From Alphaproteobacteria bacterium (GTDB taxonomy: Bacteria; Pseudomonadota; Alphaproteobacteria; Micavibrionales; UBA2020), in contig JAICWS010000002.1 in NCBI GenBank assembly GCA_025934695.1, positions 706,230 through 770,229 on the forward strand: DNA of 64,000 nucleotides, given 5' to 3'. The position numbers and the translations under genes were made by a program. This document shows, in pieces, positions 53,144 through 61,663 of this stretch; positions within the stretch are counted from its first letter, which is position 1, and the number at the start of each line of letters is the position of its first letter. A model generated the notes under the pieces. It was given only the letters and a program-made list of their open reading frames with translations, did no database searches and had not been told where the DNA came from.

Positions 53144-54550
53144 TTATGGCGCTTTCGGCGGCGTAATTGCCGGCCCGGCTTTCTTTTCGGCTTGCGGTCT
53201 TGCCGTGGCCGTGACGTCGAGCGTGCCATGCGGGCGGGTGGTGAAATAATATTCTTCGCCGTCGGGCAGTTTTTCCGGCTTCAGATCGACGCGGCTGAAG
53301 ATCTGCGACAGCATCAGCGCGCCTTCCATCAGCGACATGTTCATGCCAAGACACACGCGCGGGCCGGTGCCGAAGGGCATGAAGGCCTGCGGGAACTTGT
53401 CCTTCTCGAAGCGTTCGGGTTTGTAGGCCTCGGGATCGGGCCAGTATTCCGGGTCGCGGTGCAGCTTGCGCAGGTCCATGCGGATAATGTCGTGCTTCTG
53501 GAAGTGGATTCCGTTGAGGTCGGTATCCGCCGCCACTTCGCGCGTCGACATGAATACCGTGGGGTGCAGGCGCAGGGCTTCTTTGAAGGCGCTCTGCGCC
53601 TTGGGCAGGCGGTTGAAATCTTTTCCCACCAGCTTGCCGTCTTTGGCGACCGCGTTGAATTCTGCGCGCAAGGCCGCCTGCTTGTCGGGATTTTTGAGCA
53701 GTTCGAGGAGCGAGAATGTCATGCCTTCCGCCGTGGTTTCATGGCCCGTGACGACGACCATGATCGCCTGGTCGCGGATTTCGCCGTCGCTCAGGGGCTT
53801 GCCGTCGCGGCGCGCATTAATGAGGCGGCCGAGGATGTCGTCCGGCTGAACGCTCAGCTTCTTGCGCTCGTCGATGATCTTGTAAATGGCCTTGTCCAGC
53901 ACTTCCGCCGCATGGGTGAAGCGCTTGGGCACCGAAGCCGCCTTGTCCTGGCCGTAGCCGAGGATACGGCGCGCCAGGGGCGGCAGGAAGCCCGCATGGT
54001 CGTAAGGGATGTTGAGGCGGCGCTTGATCCGGTCGAAGCCCTTGGGCTGCTTGGCGCCGCCCATGGCGTTCGCGATCTCGTCGATGATGAATTGCCCGTC
54101 TTTTTCACTGACCGTGTCGCTGAACAGCGCGCGCATGATGACGCGGCCGGTCATGTATTTCATCTCTGTTTCGACATCACCAACCTTGCCCTGTTTTTCC
54201 CAACGGTCGAGCATCTTGTTCACCTCCTCGAGCGCGAGGGGCGCGATGTTCTTCTCGACCGCGAGCGGGTTGAAGCTCGGGAACAGGATCTTGTGCATCT
54301 GCTCCCAGCTTTCGCCTTCGTCCATGATCAGGGCGGAGCCGACCAGCTTCTTGAACGTCTTGCGCACGAATTCGATGCCCGCGAAATGGTCCATGTCGCG
54401 GAAGATCGCGCGCATCGTGGGCGCATCGGTGATGTTGTGGGTGTTCATGCGGCCGATTTTGGTGAAGGAGTAGCGACCGTTCTGCTTTTTCTCGTATACC
54501 TTGTGCAGAAGACGCTTCAGGACGCCTTCCTTCTTCTGGTCGGAAGCCAT
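53144..54550 (-). CDS. Cytochrome P450
   Basis: A 468-residue heme monooxygenase. The heme-Cys motif is FGTGPRVCLG with the ligand Cys400. The I-helix oxygen-binding motif is VVVTGHETTAEGM and the K-helix ExxR lies in EALRLHP. The frame is open to a TTG at 54592; ATG 54550 starts a charged cytoplasmic N-terminus (MASDQKKEGVLKRLLHKVY). No membrane anchor is present, as usual for bacterial soluble P450s. No ferredoxin partner is adjacent. It diverges from etfQO. Substrate unknown, perhaps fatty acid or terpenoid. Confidence 0.92.
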   Translation of the reverse strand: MASDQKKEGVLKRLLHKVYEKKQNGRYSFTKIGRMNTHNITDAPTMRAIFRDMDHFAGIEFVRKTFKKLVGSALIMDEGESWEQMHKILFPSFNPLAVEKNIAPLALEEVNKMLDRWEKQGKVGDVETEMKYMTGRVIMRALFSDTVSEKDGQFIIDEIANAMGGAKQPKGFDRIKRRLNIPYDHAGFLPPLARRILGYGQDKAASVPKRFTHAAEVLDKAIYKIIDERKKLSVQPDDILGRLINARRDGKPLSDGEIRDQAIMVVVTGHETTAEGMTFSLLELLKNPDKQAALRAEFNAVAKDGKLVGKDFNRLPKAQSAFKEALRLHPTVFMSTREVAADTDLNGIHFQKHDIIRMDLRKLHRDPEYWPDPEAYKPERFEKDKFPQAFMPFGTGPRVCLGMNMSLMEGALMLSQIFSRVDLKPEKLPDGEEYYFTTRPHGTLDVTATARPQAEKKAGPAITPPKAP

Positions 54551-54692
54551 GCGATAAACCCGTTCTGTTTTGCTACTTCCGGGAAAATGCAATGGGCATG
54601 CAACAAAGTCAATCCGCTAACCGTTTTCACTATCGCTTTGGGACGGTGTTTATTATAGCTTTACTCCATAAAAGCGAGGGAATTTATAGGTT

Positions 54693-56324
54693 ATGGATAA
54701 CGTGACGCGCGATGTGATGAACTATGATGTCGTGATCGTGGGCGCGGGCCCGTCGGGCCTGTCGGCGGCGATCCGCCTCAAGCAGCTCAAGCCCGAGCTT
54801 ACCGTCTGCGTGCTCGAAAAAGGCTCGGAAGTCGGCGCACATCTTCTTTCGGGCGCGGTCATCGAGCCGCGCGCGCTCGCCGAACTCATTCCCGACTGGA
54901 AAGAAAAGGGCGCGCCGCTGAAGGTGGAAGCAACCGACGATAGGTTCTATTTCCTGACCGAGAAAAAAGCCTTCCGCTTGCCCACGCCGCCGCAGATGCA
55001 CAATAAGGGCAACTATATCGCGAGCCTTGGCGTCTTCGGGCGCTGGCTGGCCGAGCAGGCGCAAGCCTTGGGCGTCGAGATTTACGCGGGCTTCGCCGCC
55101 GCCGAAGTCCTTTATGACGAGAAGGGCGCGGTCAAGGGCGTTGCGACCGGCGACATGGGCATCGACAAGCATGGCAACAAGACCGCCGCCTACCAGCCGG
55201 GGATGGAGCTGCACGCGAAGCAGACCGTTTTCGCCGAAGGCTGCCGCGGCTCGCTCACCAAAATGCTGATGAAGAAATTCAGTCTCGACAAGGATTGCGA
55301 CCCGCAGACCTACGGCATCGGCATCAAGGAACTCTGGGAAGTGCCGAAGGAAAAGCACAAGCAGGGCCTCGTCATCCACACGGCGGGCTGGCCGATGGAC
55401 TTCGAAACCTACGGCGGCTCGTTCATGTACCACTGGGAGAATAATATCGTCTCCATCGGCTTCATCGTCGGGCTCGATTACAAGAACCCGTATCTGTCGC
55501 CCTTCATGGAGTTCCAGCGCTTCAAGACGCATCCGGAAGTGCGCAAGTATCTCGAGGGAGGCAAGCGCATTTCATACGGCGCGCGGGCTCTGGTCGAAGG
55601 GGGCCTGCAGTCGCTGCCCAAGCTGTCGTTTCCCGGTGGCGTGCTCGTCGGAGATACGGCGGGCTTCCTGAATGTGCCCAAGATCAAGGGCACCCATGCC
55701 GCGATGAAATCGGGCATGCTGGCGGCGGAGGCGCTGGCCGAGCTGTTCGGCGCGGACGATCCGACGGGTAAGGAATGCACCGCCTATCGCGAAAAATTCG
55801 ACAAGAGCTGGCTGCGCGAAGAACTGTTCCGCGCGCGCAACGTCCGCCCCAGTTTCCACAAGGGCTTTATCCTTGGCTTCCTCTATTCCGCGATCGATAC
55901 GGTTCTTTTCCGCGGCAAGGCGCCCTGGACTTTCAAAAACCATGCCGATTACGCCCAACTGCGCAAAGCGAAAGACAGCAAGAAGATCGACTATCCGAAA
56001 CCGGACGGCGTGCTGACTTTCGACCGGTTGTCTTCCGTCTTCGTCTCGAACACGAACCACGAAGAAGACCAGCCCTGTCACCTGAAGCTGCGCGACCCGA
56101 ACATCCCCATCGCCGTCAACCTGCCGGAATACGACGAGCCGGCGCAGCGCTATTGCCCCGCCGCCGTTTATGAAGTCGTGACCGGCGCCGACGGCAAGCC
56201 GAAGTTCCAGATCAACGCCCAGAACTGCGTCCACTGCAAGACCTGCGACATCAAGGATCCCAGCCAGAACATCGATTGGACCACACCGCAAGGCGGCGGC
56301 GGCCCGAATTATTCGAATATGTAG
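54693..56324 (+). CDS. etfQO: Electron-transfer flavoprotein:ubiquinone oxidoreductase
   Basis: A 543-residue FAD and 4Fe-4S enzyme that passes electrons from ETF (fatty-acid and amino-acid oxidation) to ubiquinone. FAD-binding: VVIVGAGPSGLSAAIRL. The quinone-domain stretch CRGSLTKMLMKKFSLD is conserved. The C-terminal cluster ligands are in NCVHCKTCDIKDP and an upstream QPCHLKLRDPN/YCPAAVYEV region. Length is the usual ~550. AGGTT lies just before the ATG. The UDG gene starts 44 bases after its stop, in a familiar pairing. Confidence 0.95.
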   Translation: MDNVTRDVMNYDVVIVGAGPSGLSAAIRLKQLKPELTVCVLEKGSEVGAHLLSGAVIEPRALAELIPDWKEKGAPLKVEATDDRFYFLTEKKAFRLPTPPQMHNKGNYIASLGVFGRWLAEQAQALGVEIYAGFAAAEVLYDEKGAVKGVATGDMGIDKHGNKTAAYQPGMELHAKQTVFAEGCRGSLTKMLMKKFSLDKDCDPQTYGIGIKELWEVPKEKHKQGLVIHTAGWPMDFETYGGSFMYHWENNIVSIGFIVGLDYKNPYLSPFMEFQRFKTHPEVRKYLEGGKRISYGARALVEGGLQSLPKLSFPGGVLVGDTAGFLNVPKIKGTHAAMKSGMLAAEALAELFGADDPTGKECTAYREKFDKSWLREELFRARNVRPSFHKGFILGFLYSAIDTVLFRGKAPWTFKNHADYAQLRKAKDSKKIDYPKPDGVLTFDRLSSVFVSNTNHEEDQPCHLKLRDPNIPIAVNLPEYDEPAQRYCPAAVYEVVTGADGKPKFQINAQNCVHCKTCDIKDPSQNIDWTTPQGGGGPNYSNM

Positions 56325-56368
56325 GGTGGTTTGATATTCAAGCCCGACTCATATAGAATCGCCTGACA

Positions 56369-57205
56369 ATGTCCCTAAGCATCGAAAGCTCCGACCCGGC
56401 CGCGCTGCTGCAGTTTTATATCGACTGCGGCGCGGACGAGGCCATGGGCGATGTAGCGCTCGACCGGACCAAGCTGTCCGACAAGGTCGCGCTCTTCACC
56501 CAGCCCGGGCAAGGTGCCAAGCCGGCTTTGGCGCCCACGTCCATGCCGGGCCCCGGCGCGGCCGACACGGCCCCCTTAGGGACCATTGAGTCTTTAAGCG
56601 ACGCCCGCGCGCTGGCGGCGGAGGCCAAGACCATCGAGGCGCTCAAAGCCGCCCTGGAAAGCTTCCGGGGCCTGTCTCTCAAGCGGACGGCAACCCAGAT
56701 CGTCTTTTCCGATGGCAATCCGGCGGCCCGGATCATGCTGGTGGGGGAGGCGCCCGGGGCCGACGAGGATAGGCTCGGCCGCCCCTTCGTCGGGGTGAGC
56801 GGCCAGCTGCTCGACCGCATGCTGGGTAGCATCGGCCTCAGCCGCGAGTCCAACATATATATAAGTAACGTCATCAACTGGCGGCCGCCCGGCAACCGTT
56901 CGCCCTCCGAAGCCGAGATCGCCCTGAGCCTGCCGTTCATCCAGCGCCACATCGAACTGGTGAACCCTGCCGTGCTCATCTTTGCGGGTGGCGTCGCCGC
57001 CAAGGCGCTCATGAACACCTCCGTCGGCATCACTCGCCTGCGCGGCAAGTGGGCGGAGCATACGTCGGACGGGTTGAAAAAGCCGATCCCTGCGCTCCCT
57101 ATTTTTCATCCCGCATACCTGCTGCGCTCCCCGCAGGAAAAGCGTCTGGCCTGGGCCGACTTGCTCAAGTTGAAGGCGCGCCTGAAAGAGCTTGGAATCC
57201 TTTAG
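56369..57205 (+). CDS. Family-4-like uracil-DNA glycosylase lacking Fe-S cysteines
   Basis: A 278-residue uracil-DNA glycosylase-like protein, base-excision repair. Motif A is [18 protein letters not shown] (about 125-142), then [13 protein letters not shown] and the C-terminal IFHPAYLLR. An N-terminal ~80-residue low-complexity lead ([14 protein letters not shown]) precedes the domain. Family-4 enzymes normally bind a 4Fe-4S cluster by four Cys; here the only Cys is C20 and the usual positions read GLSLK, NWRPP and ALSLPF. No close partner overlaps, but it follows etfQO by 44 bases. Confidence 0.87.
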   Translation: MSLSIESSDPAALLQFYIDCGADEAMGDVALDRTKLSDKVALFTQPGQGAKPALAPTSMPGPGAADTAPLGTIESLSDARALAAEAKTIEALKAALESFRGLSLKRTATQIVFSDGNPAARIMLVGEAPGADEDRLGRPFVGVSGQLLDRMLGSIGLSRESNIYISNVINWRPPGNRSPSEAEIALSLPFIQRHIELVNPAVLIFAGGVAAKALMNTSVGITRLRGKWAEHTSDGLKKPIPALPIFHPAYLLRSPQEKRLAWADLLKLKARLKELGIL

Positions 57206-57493
57206 GAACTTTTTCTTGTCATAGGGATTAGAGTGCTGAAGCACTTCGCTTCGCTTTCGCGGTCCCCAATCCGGCCGCATTCCTTTTGTTTCTTTGCCCC
57301 GGCGCGAATCTCTTTGATTGCAGAAAAGCAATCAAAACGGCATTTTATTTTACATAATTAAATTTTAATCCGGAAGGATAAGCCGCTGTTTTTAAAGCGG
57401 CTATTCTAGAAAATTATGGAAATATTTGCCAAGAACTTTTTTTTGAGTTAGGTGTTCTACGTTCTTCGAAACCTGAATTGAAGGTCAACAAAC
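57206..57493. other. 288-base noncoding spacer with three hairpins
   Basis: No gene is recognisable. Inverted repeats: AGTGCT/AGCACT (57232-57245), a perfect 9-bp TTTGATTGC/GCAATCAAA (57313-57336) followed by T/A-rich sequence, and AGCCGCT/AGCGGCT (57381-57402). The second may end the UDG transcript. The last ~90 bases are AT-rich and could hold the lytic transglycosylase promoter. Confidence 0.5.
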
Positions 57494-59695
57494 TTGGAAA
57501 CGAGAGCTCGAAGACATCTGCTAAGCGTCCTGACGATCGCCGCGGCCCTGATTTTTGCAGGAGCGGCCGTCGCCGGAACTGCGCCCACAACCGCGCCGCT
57601 GCCCGAAGGCGCGCAGGTCCAGGACGCGAAGCTGCCCCAGTTCCTGACCGACCTACTGAAGCCGAAGGGTCCGTCGGCCGACGCGAAGAAGTCGGAAGAG
57701 CCACGGACCGCCGCCGCAAAACATATCGCTTCGCCCGTCAAGGCCGCGAAACCCGTCCCGGCCAAAAAGCTCGCGGCGAAACCGGTGAAAGCCAAGGCGC
57801 CTAAAAAGCCCGCGGCGACGGTCGACCTAACCGCGCTGCCGCGCCACAAGCCCGAATCCGCCCATGCCAGGCTCGACGCCCAGGCCGAGGCGGATACCGT
57901 TGCCATGCTGGCCGGCACGCAACTCAAGGCTGAAGACATCGCGCCCGCAGCCCCGGTGCCGCCGACCTCGGCCAAGCCGCCGTCCTTCTTCGCGCGCATG
58001 CTGGGGCTCGGCCCCGGCCGCCGCCTGAATGACGACGATGCGGCGCGCTACGCCCATATCTTCGCCTTCCAGGACAGTGGCGATTTCGCCAAGGCGAACG
58101 ACGAAATTTCCCGGCTGACGGACGACCGTCTCATGGGCCATGTGCTGGCCCAGCGCTACCTGCATCCGAAATACAAGGCAAGCTATGCCGAGCTCGCCGA
58201 CTGGATGAAGGTTTATTCCGACCATCCGCAGGCGCAGAAGATCTACGACCTCGCCCGCAATCTCCGCCCGAATAAAGGCGCCGCCTCCCTGACGGCGCCG
58301 CATATCGGCCGCGGCGTCTACGCGCTTTACGATTTCGACGTGGGACAGCTCGCCACGCCTTACATGGACGATGCGCATCATACGCCCCGGCAGCGCGATG
58401 TTATGCGCGCGGTCGACGACGCCCTGTCGGAATCCAGCCCGACCTCCGCTCTGCATCGTCTCGAAAAGCAGCAGGCGGTTTTCGACAATACGCAGTATGA
58501 CGCGCTGCGCGCCGACATTGCCGCCTCTTACTTCTACAACGGCAAGCAAGACAAGGCGCGCGAACTGGCGACGACCAGCGCCGCGCGTTCGGGCCGCGAC
58601 GTCCCGCTCGCCGCCTGGATCGCGGGCCTCGCGGCCTGGCGCCAGCACGACTATGCCGGCGCCGCGAAGAATTTTGAAACCGCCGCCAATTCGAACCGCA
58701 CCTCGGCCTGGATGGCCGCCGCTTCCGCGCATTGGGCGGCCCGCGCCTGCCTGCGCAGCCACCAGCCGCAAAAGGTCAGCTACTGGCTGCACCGGTCGGC
58801 GGAATATCCGCGCACCTTCTATGGCATCATCTCCATGAAAGCGCTCGGCATGGAGCAGACCCGCTTCAACTGGGACGTGCCCGACCTGACGGACCAGCAC
58901 GTCAAGGCGCTGGCCGCCATTCCCGCCGGCAAGCGCGCGCTCGCCCTCGTCGACGCGGAGCGCCCGGACCTGGCCGAGCTCGAGCTCAAGCAGATGAACC
59001 CCGGCGAAGATACGATGCTGCAGGAAGCGATGATCGCGCTGGCCTCGCGCTACGGCATGCCGGATCTCGCCCTGCGCATGGGGTCCAGCTTCAAGGGACA
59101 TAACGGCCAGTTGTACGACGCGGCGCTGTACCCTGACGCGCCCTGGGAGCCGGGCCACGGCTTCTCGGTCGACAAGGCGCTCGTCTACGCCTTCATCCGC
59201 CAGGAATCGCAATTCCAGGCGGGTGCCGCCAACCATTCCTCGGGCGCGGTCGGCCTGATGCAGCTGATGCCCGACACGGCCAAGCATGTCGCCAAGCTCT
59301 ACGGCCAGGATATCGTCCATGACGGGCTGCGCGACCCGATGCTCAACATCGACCTCGGCCAGAAATATCTCGCCGAACTGCTGAAGAACGAAAACGTCGA
59401 GAATAATCTTTTCAAGCTGGCGGTCGCTTATAACGCCGGCCCCGGCAAGCTTGCGCGCTGGGAAGAGGGGGCGAAAGTCGCCGAGGATCCGTTGCTCTTT
59501 ATCGAATCCATTCCGGTCGCCGAGACCCGCATTTTCACCGAGCGCGTGCTGACGAACTACTGGATCTATCGCATCAAGTTCCACCAGAGCACGGAATCCC
59601 TCGACAAGGTCGCCGAGGGCAGCTGGCCGGTCTACATGGCGCAGGACAAGCGTCGCGGTCCGACCGTCGCTTCGGCTGATGTGTTCGTGAAATAA
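57494..59695 (+). CDS. slt: Soluble lytic murein transglycosylase
   Basis: A 733-residue periplasmic enzyme that cleaves peptidoglycan glycan strands with formation of 1,6-anhydroMurNAc. A signal peptide (RHLLSVLTIAAALIFAGAAVAG) precedes a Pro/Lys/Ala-rich linker to ~130. An all-helical superhelix follows to ~560. The C-terminal SLT domain has the catalytic Glu571 in FIRQESQFQ, then SSGAVGLMQLMPDTA and VAYNAGPGKLARW. The start is TTG 57494 with GAAGG about 10 nt upstream; no ATG is in frame near it. It is preceded by a noncoding spacer with hairpins. Confidence 0.92.
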   Translation: METRARRHLLSVLTIAAALIFAGAAVAGTAPTTAPLPEGAQVQDAKLPQFLTDLLKPKGPSADAKKSEEPRTAAAKHIASPVKAAKPVPAKKLAAKPVKAKAPKKPAATVDLTALPRHKPESAHARLDAQAEADTVAMLAGTQLKAEDIAPAAPVPPTSAKPPSFFARMLGLGPGRRLNDDDAARYAHIFAFQDSGDFAKANDEISRLTDDRLMGHVLAQRYLHPKYKASYAELADWMKVYSDHPQAQKIYDLARNLRPNKGAASLTAPHIGRGVYALYDFDVGQLATPYMDDAHHTPRQRDVMRAVDDALSESSPTSALHRLEKQQAVFDNTQYDALRADIAASYFYNGKQDKARELATTSAARSGRDVPLAAWIAGLAAWRQHDYAGAAKNFETAANSNRTSAWMAAASAHWAARACLRSHQPQKVSYWLHRSAEYPRTFYGIISMKALGMEQTRFNWDVPDLTDQHVKALAAIPAGKRALALVDAERPDLAELELKQMNPGEDTMLQEAMIALASRYGMPDLALRMGSSFKGHNGQLYDAALYPDAPWEPGHGFSVDKALVYAFIRQESQFQAGAANHSSGAVGLMQLMPDTAKHVAKLYGQDIVHDGLRDPMLNIDLGQKYLAELLKNENVENNLFKLAVAYNAGPGKLARWEEGAKVAEDPLLFIESIPVAETRIFTERVLTNYWIYRIKFHQSTESLDKVAEGSWPVYMAQDKRRGPTVASADVFVK

Positions 59696-59698
59696 TCG

Positions 59699-59723
59699 AG
59701 TTTTAACATAATATTTTAAAACT
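59699..59723. repeat. AT-rich inverted repeat downstream of slt
   Basis: AGTTTTAA (59699-59706) and TTAAAACT (59716-59723), 8-bp arms and a 9-base loop, directly after the slt stop and before the next promoter. It could be a weak terminator. Confidence 0.35.
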
Positions 59724-59739
59724 TAGGTGCACTTATCGT

Positions 59740-59768
59740 TTGACATAAGTCCGGAGGGCGGCTATAAC
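59740..59768 (+). promoter_or_regulatory. Strong sigma-70 promoter
   Basis: TTGACA (59740-59745), exactly 17 bases, TATAAC (59763-59768). Predicted transcription start near 59775. This rules against ATG 59773 as start of the following gene and supports GTG 59803. Confidence 0.8.
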
Positions 59769-59802
59769 GGCTATGGTATTTTTCATAGCTATGGAGTCAC
59801 CC

Positions 59803-60351
59803 GTGGAAGCCGATGTCAAAGCCGTAATCCGTAACGCGTATCAAGCCGAATACCAGTCGGACGCTATCAAGGACGTGAAAGGTATTGGCGGCTGGCTGCT
59901 GCATATCAGCGAACGTTTCGAGCAAAAAGTGACGGAGGCCGACAAGGCGAATTCCTGGAAAGTTATCCCGTACCTGGCGGTTCCGGTGGTTCTCGGGGCC
60001 TACGCGATAATGGCCGGACTCCTGTTTGCGCCGCTGGCGACTGCGGCAGTCGTCGGCGCCGGTATCTGGAGCAAAGTGAGCGCAGTGAAACAGCAAAAGG
60101 CGATCGCCGATGCGGCGCTTGACCGCGACATCGAAAACGGCACGCTGCTGTCGCGATATAACGCGGAATTCCTGCAATCCAAAATCGACAACGCGACGAA
60201 GGAACTGGAAACGCTGCTGAAGGTGAAGTCGTCGCTGCCCTTGCCCGGCGCCGCCGCGGCGGAGTTCGCGAACGCCGTCAAGCCGCAGGAACCCGTCGTC
60301 GAGACGCAAAAGTCCACGCCCGCCGCGCCGTCGAACACCGGTCCCGCATAA
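59803..60351 (+). CDS. Two-helix membrane protein of unknown function
   Basis: A 182-residue protein. A helical N-terminus (AVIRNAYQAEYQSDAIKDV) is followed by two membrane helices around residues 55-88 (VIPYLAVPVVLGAYAIMAGL and APLATAAVVGAGIW). A coiled-coil-like part (YNAEFLQSKIDNATKELETL) and a Pro/Ala-rich tail complete it. GTG 59803 has GGAG 6 nt upstream and lies 28 bases after the predicted transcription start; ATG 59791 is the alternative. A 78-residue gene follows after 23 bases. Function unknown. Confidence 0.7.
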   Translation: MEADVKAVIRNAYQAEYQSDAIKDVKGIGGWLLHISERFEQKVTEADKANSWKVIPYLAVPVVLGAYAIMAGLLFAPLATAAVVGAGIWSKVSAVKQQKAIADAALDRDIENGTLLSRYNAEFLQSKIDNATKELETLLKVKSSLPLPGAAAAEFANAVKPQEPVVETQKSTPAAPSNTGPA

Positions 60352-60374
60352 TTTTTTTGAAAGGAAAGAAATCA

Positions 60375-60611
60375 ATGTCCCTGAAATCATTTTTCAACAG
60401 CCTCGGCAAAAAAGAATACGACTTCCAGAACGGCAACAAGACCGCGCATGTGACGACGAACAACATGCTCATTGCCTCCAGCTATAAGATTGAGACGAAG
60501 GAAGTCACGGCCAACGGCAGCCGCACCGGCACCATCGCCCAGTTCACGGTCGGCCAGAACGTCACCGCCAAAGGCGTGCAGAAGGGCAAAGATTTCTGCG
60601 GCATCACCTGA
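60375..60611 (+). CDS. Small protein of unknown function (78 aa)
   Basis: A 78-residue cytoplasmic protein with AAGGAA about 10 nt before ATG 60375. It has a short basic/Phe-rich N-terminus (SLKSFFNSLGKKEYDF) and a beta-rich remainder with many Thr/Asn, ending GKDFCGIT. I do not recognise a family. Its TGA overlaps the ATG of the next gene (TGATG, 60609-60613), so the two are translationally coupled. Confidence 0.65.
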   Translation: MSLKSFFNSLGKKEYDFQNGNKTAHVTTNNMLIASSYKIETKEVTANGSRTGTIAQFTVGQNVTAKGVQKGKDFCGIT

Positions 60612-60982
60612 TGTCGAAGGAAGAAGCGCTTGAAACCTTAAGCACCCTCAAAGCCGATTTCGACGCGGCCGTCAAGGACGCGCAGGAAGACGGGCGACAG
60701 TGGCGCTGGCTGCGCCGCTACCACGACCCGAAAGCGCGCGAAGACGAATTCGCGGGTTATGCTGCGAAGACCGCCGCCCTCTCGGAACTGCTCGGCAAGG
60801 ACGACAAGGCGGGCGCCGTTCAAACGCTTAAGGGCATGCAGGCCGATTTTGATGCCGTCGCGGCCGATTGCCGCGCGCAGGCCACGGGCATTTTCGAAAG
60901 CTTCTTTCATCTCAACGAAATGGAAGCGCAGAAGTTCGAAGGCTATTCCGCCACCGTCCGGAAAGTCGCGCAGCTGATCTGA
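60611..60982 (+). CDS. Helical protein of unknown function (123 aa)
   Basis: A 123-residue all-helical, Ala-rich protein. Two similar helices occur: TLKADFDAAVKDAQEDGRQW and TLKGMQADFDAVAADCRAQA, suggesting an internal duplication of a helical hairpin. It overlaps the preceding gene by the TGATG stop/start and ends this small operon, which a strong terminator closes at 61046-61080. It probably works with the two proteins before it. No family recognised. Confidence 0.65.
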   Translation: MSKEEALETLSTLKADFDAAVKDAQEDGRQWRWLRRYHDPKAREDEFAGYAAKTAALSELLGKDDKAGAVQTLKGMQADFDAVAADCRAQATGIFESFFHLNEMEAQKFEGYSATVRKVAQLI

Positions 60983-61045
60983 CCTGCGAAATCGGCATTC
61001 GCCTCCGCTGCTGCCTTCGCTTCGTGTTCACGGAGGCGCAACAGA

Positions 61046-61080
61046 AAAGCCCGGCCTCGTTTTAAAGGCCGGGCTTTCTT
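61046..61080. terminator. Bidirectional intrinsic terminator
   Basis: Perfect 12-bp arms (61046-61057 and 61066-61077) with loop CGTTTTAA, preceded by A4 and followed by TTTCTT. It ends the small plus-strand operon and the convergent 101-aa gene. Confidence 0.85.
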
Positions 61081-61095
61081 AAATTCTGTGGGCCG

Positions 61096-61401
61096 TTAAG
61101 CGAGCGAAGCGGCGACTTCGACAGCGGGAGCGCTGCGGCGGTGTTCTTCATAGCGCTGGCGCTGGACGAGCGCGGCACGGCCGAGGTTCAGCTGCTCGCT
61201 AACGGCCCGGTCCTTCACGACGGCCTTGCAGAAATCGAGCTGGGCGAGGCCCATGTCGCGCATCCCTTTGCCAGCGGGCGTGGCCTTGGTGTTGAAGTTC
61301 GTCGCAAGGGGCGTGGTGACGGGCTTGTCCGTGAAGATGGCCTTGATGCCGGTTTTCTCATCCGTGCCTTCGACGATCGCGGTGTGGGAAAATCTGAACA
61401 T
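61096..61401 (-). CDS. Unknown 101-aa protein
   Basis: A 101-residue, probably cytoplasmic protein. It has a beta-like N-terminus (RFSHTAIVEGTDEKTGIKAIF), one Cys and a helical, basic C-terminus (AALVQRQRYEEHRR). AAAGGAGA precedes the ATG at a good distance, which makes the gene credible. Its upstream 260-base spacer holds an 18-base near-perfect palindrome, and its downstream end meets a strong bidirectional terminator, so it is a monocistronic unit. No family recognised. Confidence 0.6.
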   Translation of the reverse strand: MFRFSHTAIVEGTDEKTGIKAIFTDKPVTTPLATNFNTKATPAGKGMRDMGLAQLDFCKAVVKDRAVSEQLNLGRAALVQRQRYEEHRRSAPAVEVAASLA

Positions 61402-61512
61402 CTGGTCTGGTCTCCTTTGCTTCTTTCTTGTTCACCTAGTGTCTTGATATGGATTGTATGTAAATGGCGTTAAGAAACAGTTACTGAAAATAACTTTCTA
61501 AAAATTCATTAT

Positions 61513-61530
61513 TAATCAACCTGTTGATTA
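61513..61530. promoter_or_regulatory. Palindromic operator candidate upstream of the 101-aa gene
   Basis: TAATCAAC-CT-GTTGATTA, perfect 8-bp arms with a 2-base centre, in the AT-rich spacer about 112 bases before ATG 61401. Typical size and symmetry of a dimeric-regulator site; the regulator is unknown. Confidence 0.45.
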
Positions 61531-61602
61531 GCGTCTCCACCCGGCATTGCGCCGGAGTTCCGGCTCGAGTTTTGAGGTATTTAAATAAGAATCGACTTTC
61601 CG

Positions 61603-61625
61603 GAATCGCGGCTCAGGCGCGATTC
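61603..61625. repeat. GC-rich inverted repeat between hisN and the 101-aa gene
   Basis: GAATCGCG (61603-61610) and CGCGATTC (61618-61625), loop of 7. No T-tract follows on either strand, so a terminator function for hisN is uncertain. Confidence 0.35.
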
Positions 61626-61663
61626 TTGGACGGCTGAAAACTTCTCGACCGCCCGGCGTGGAT

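Noticed and set aside
61603..61625. Intrinsic terminator for hisN
   Set aside because: The stem is perfect, but no T-tract follows on the minus strand, so it is listed only as an inverted repeat.
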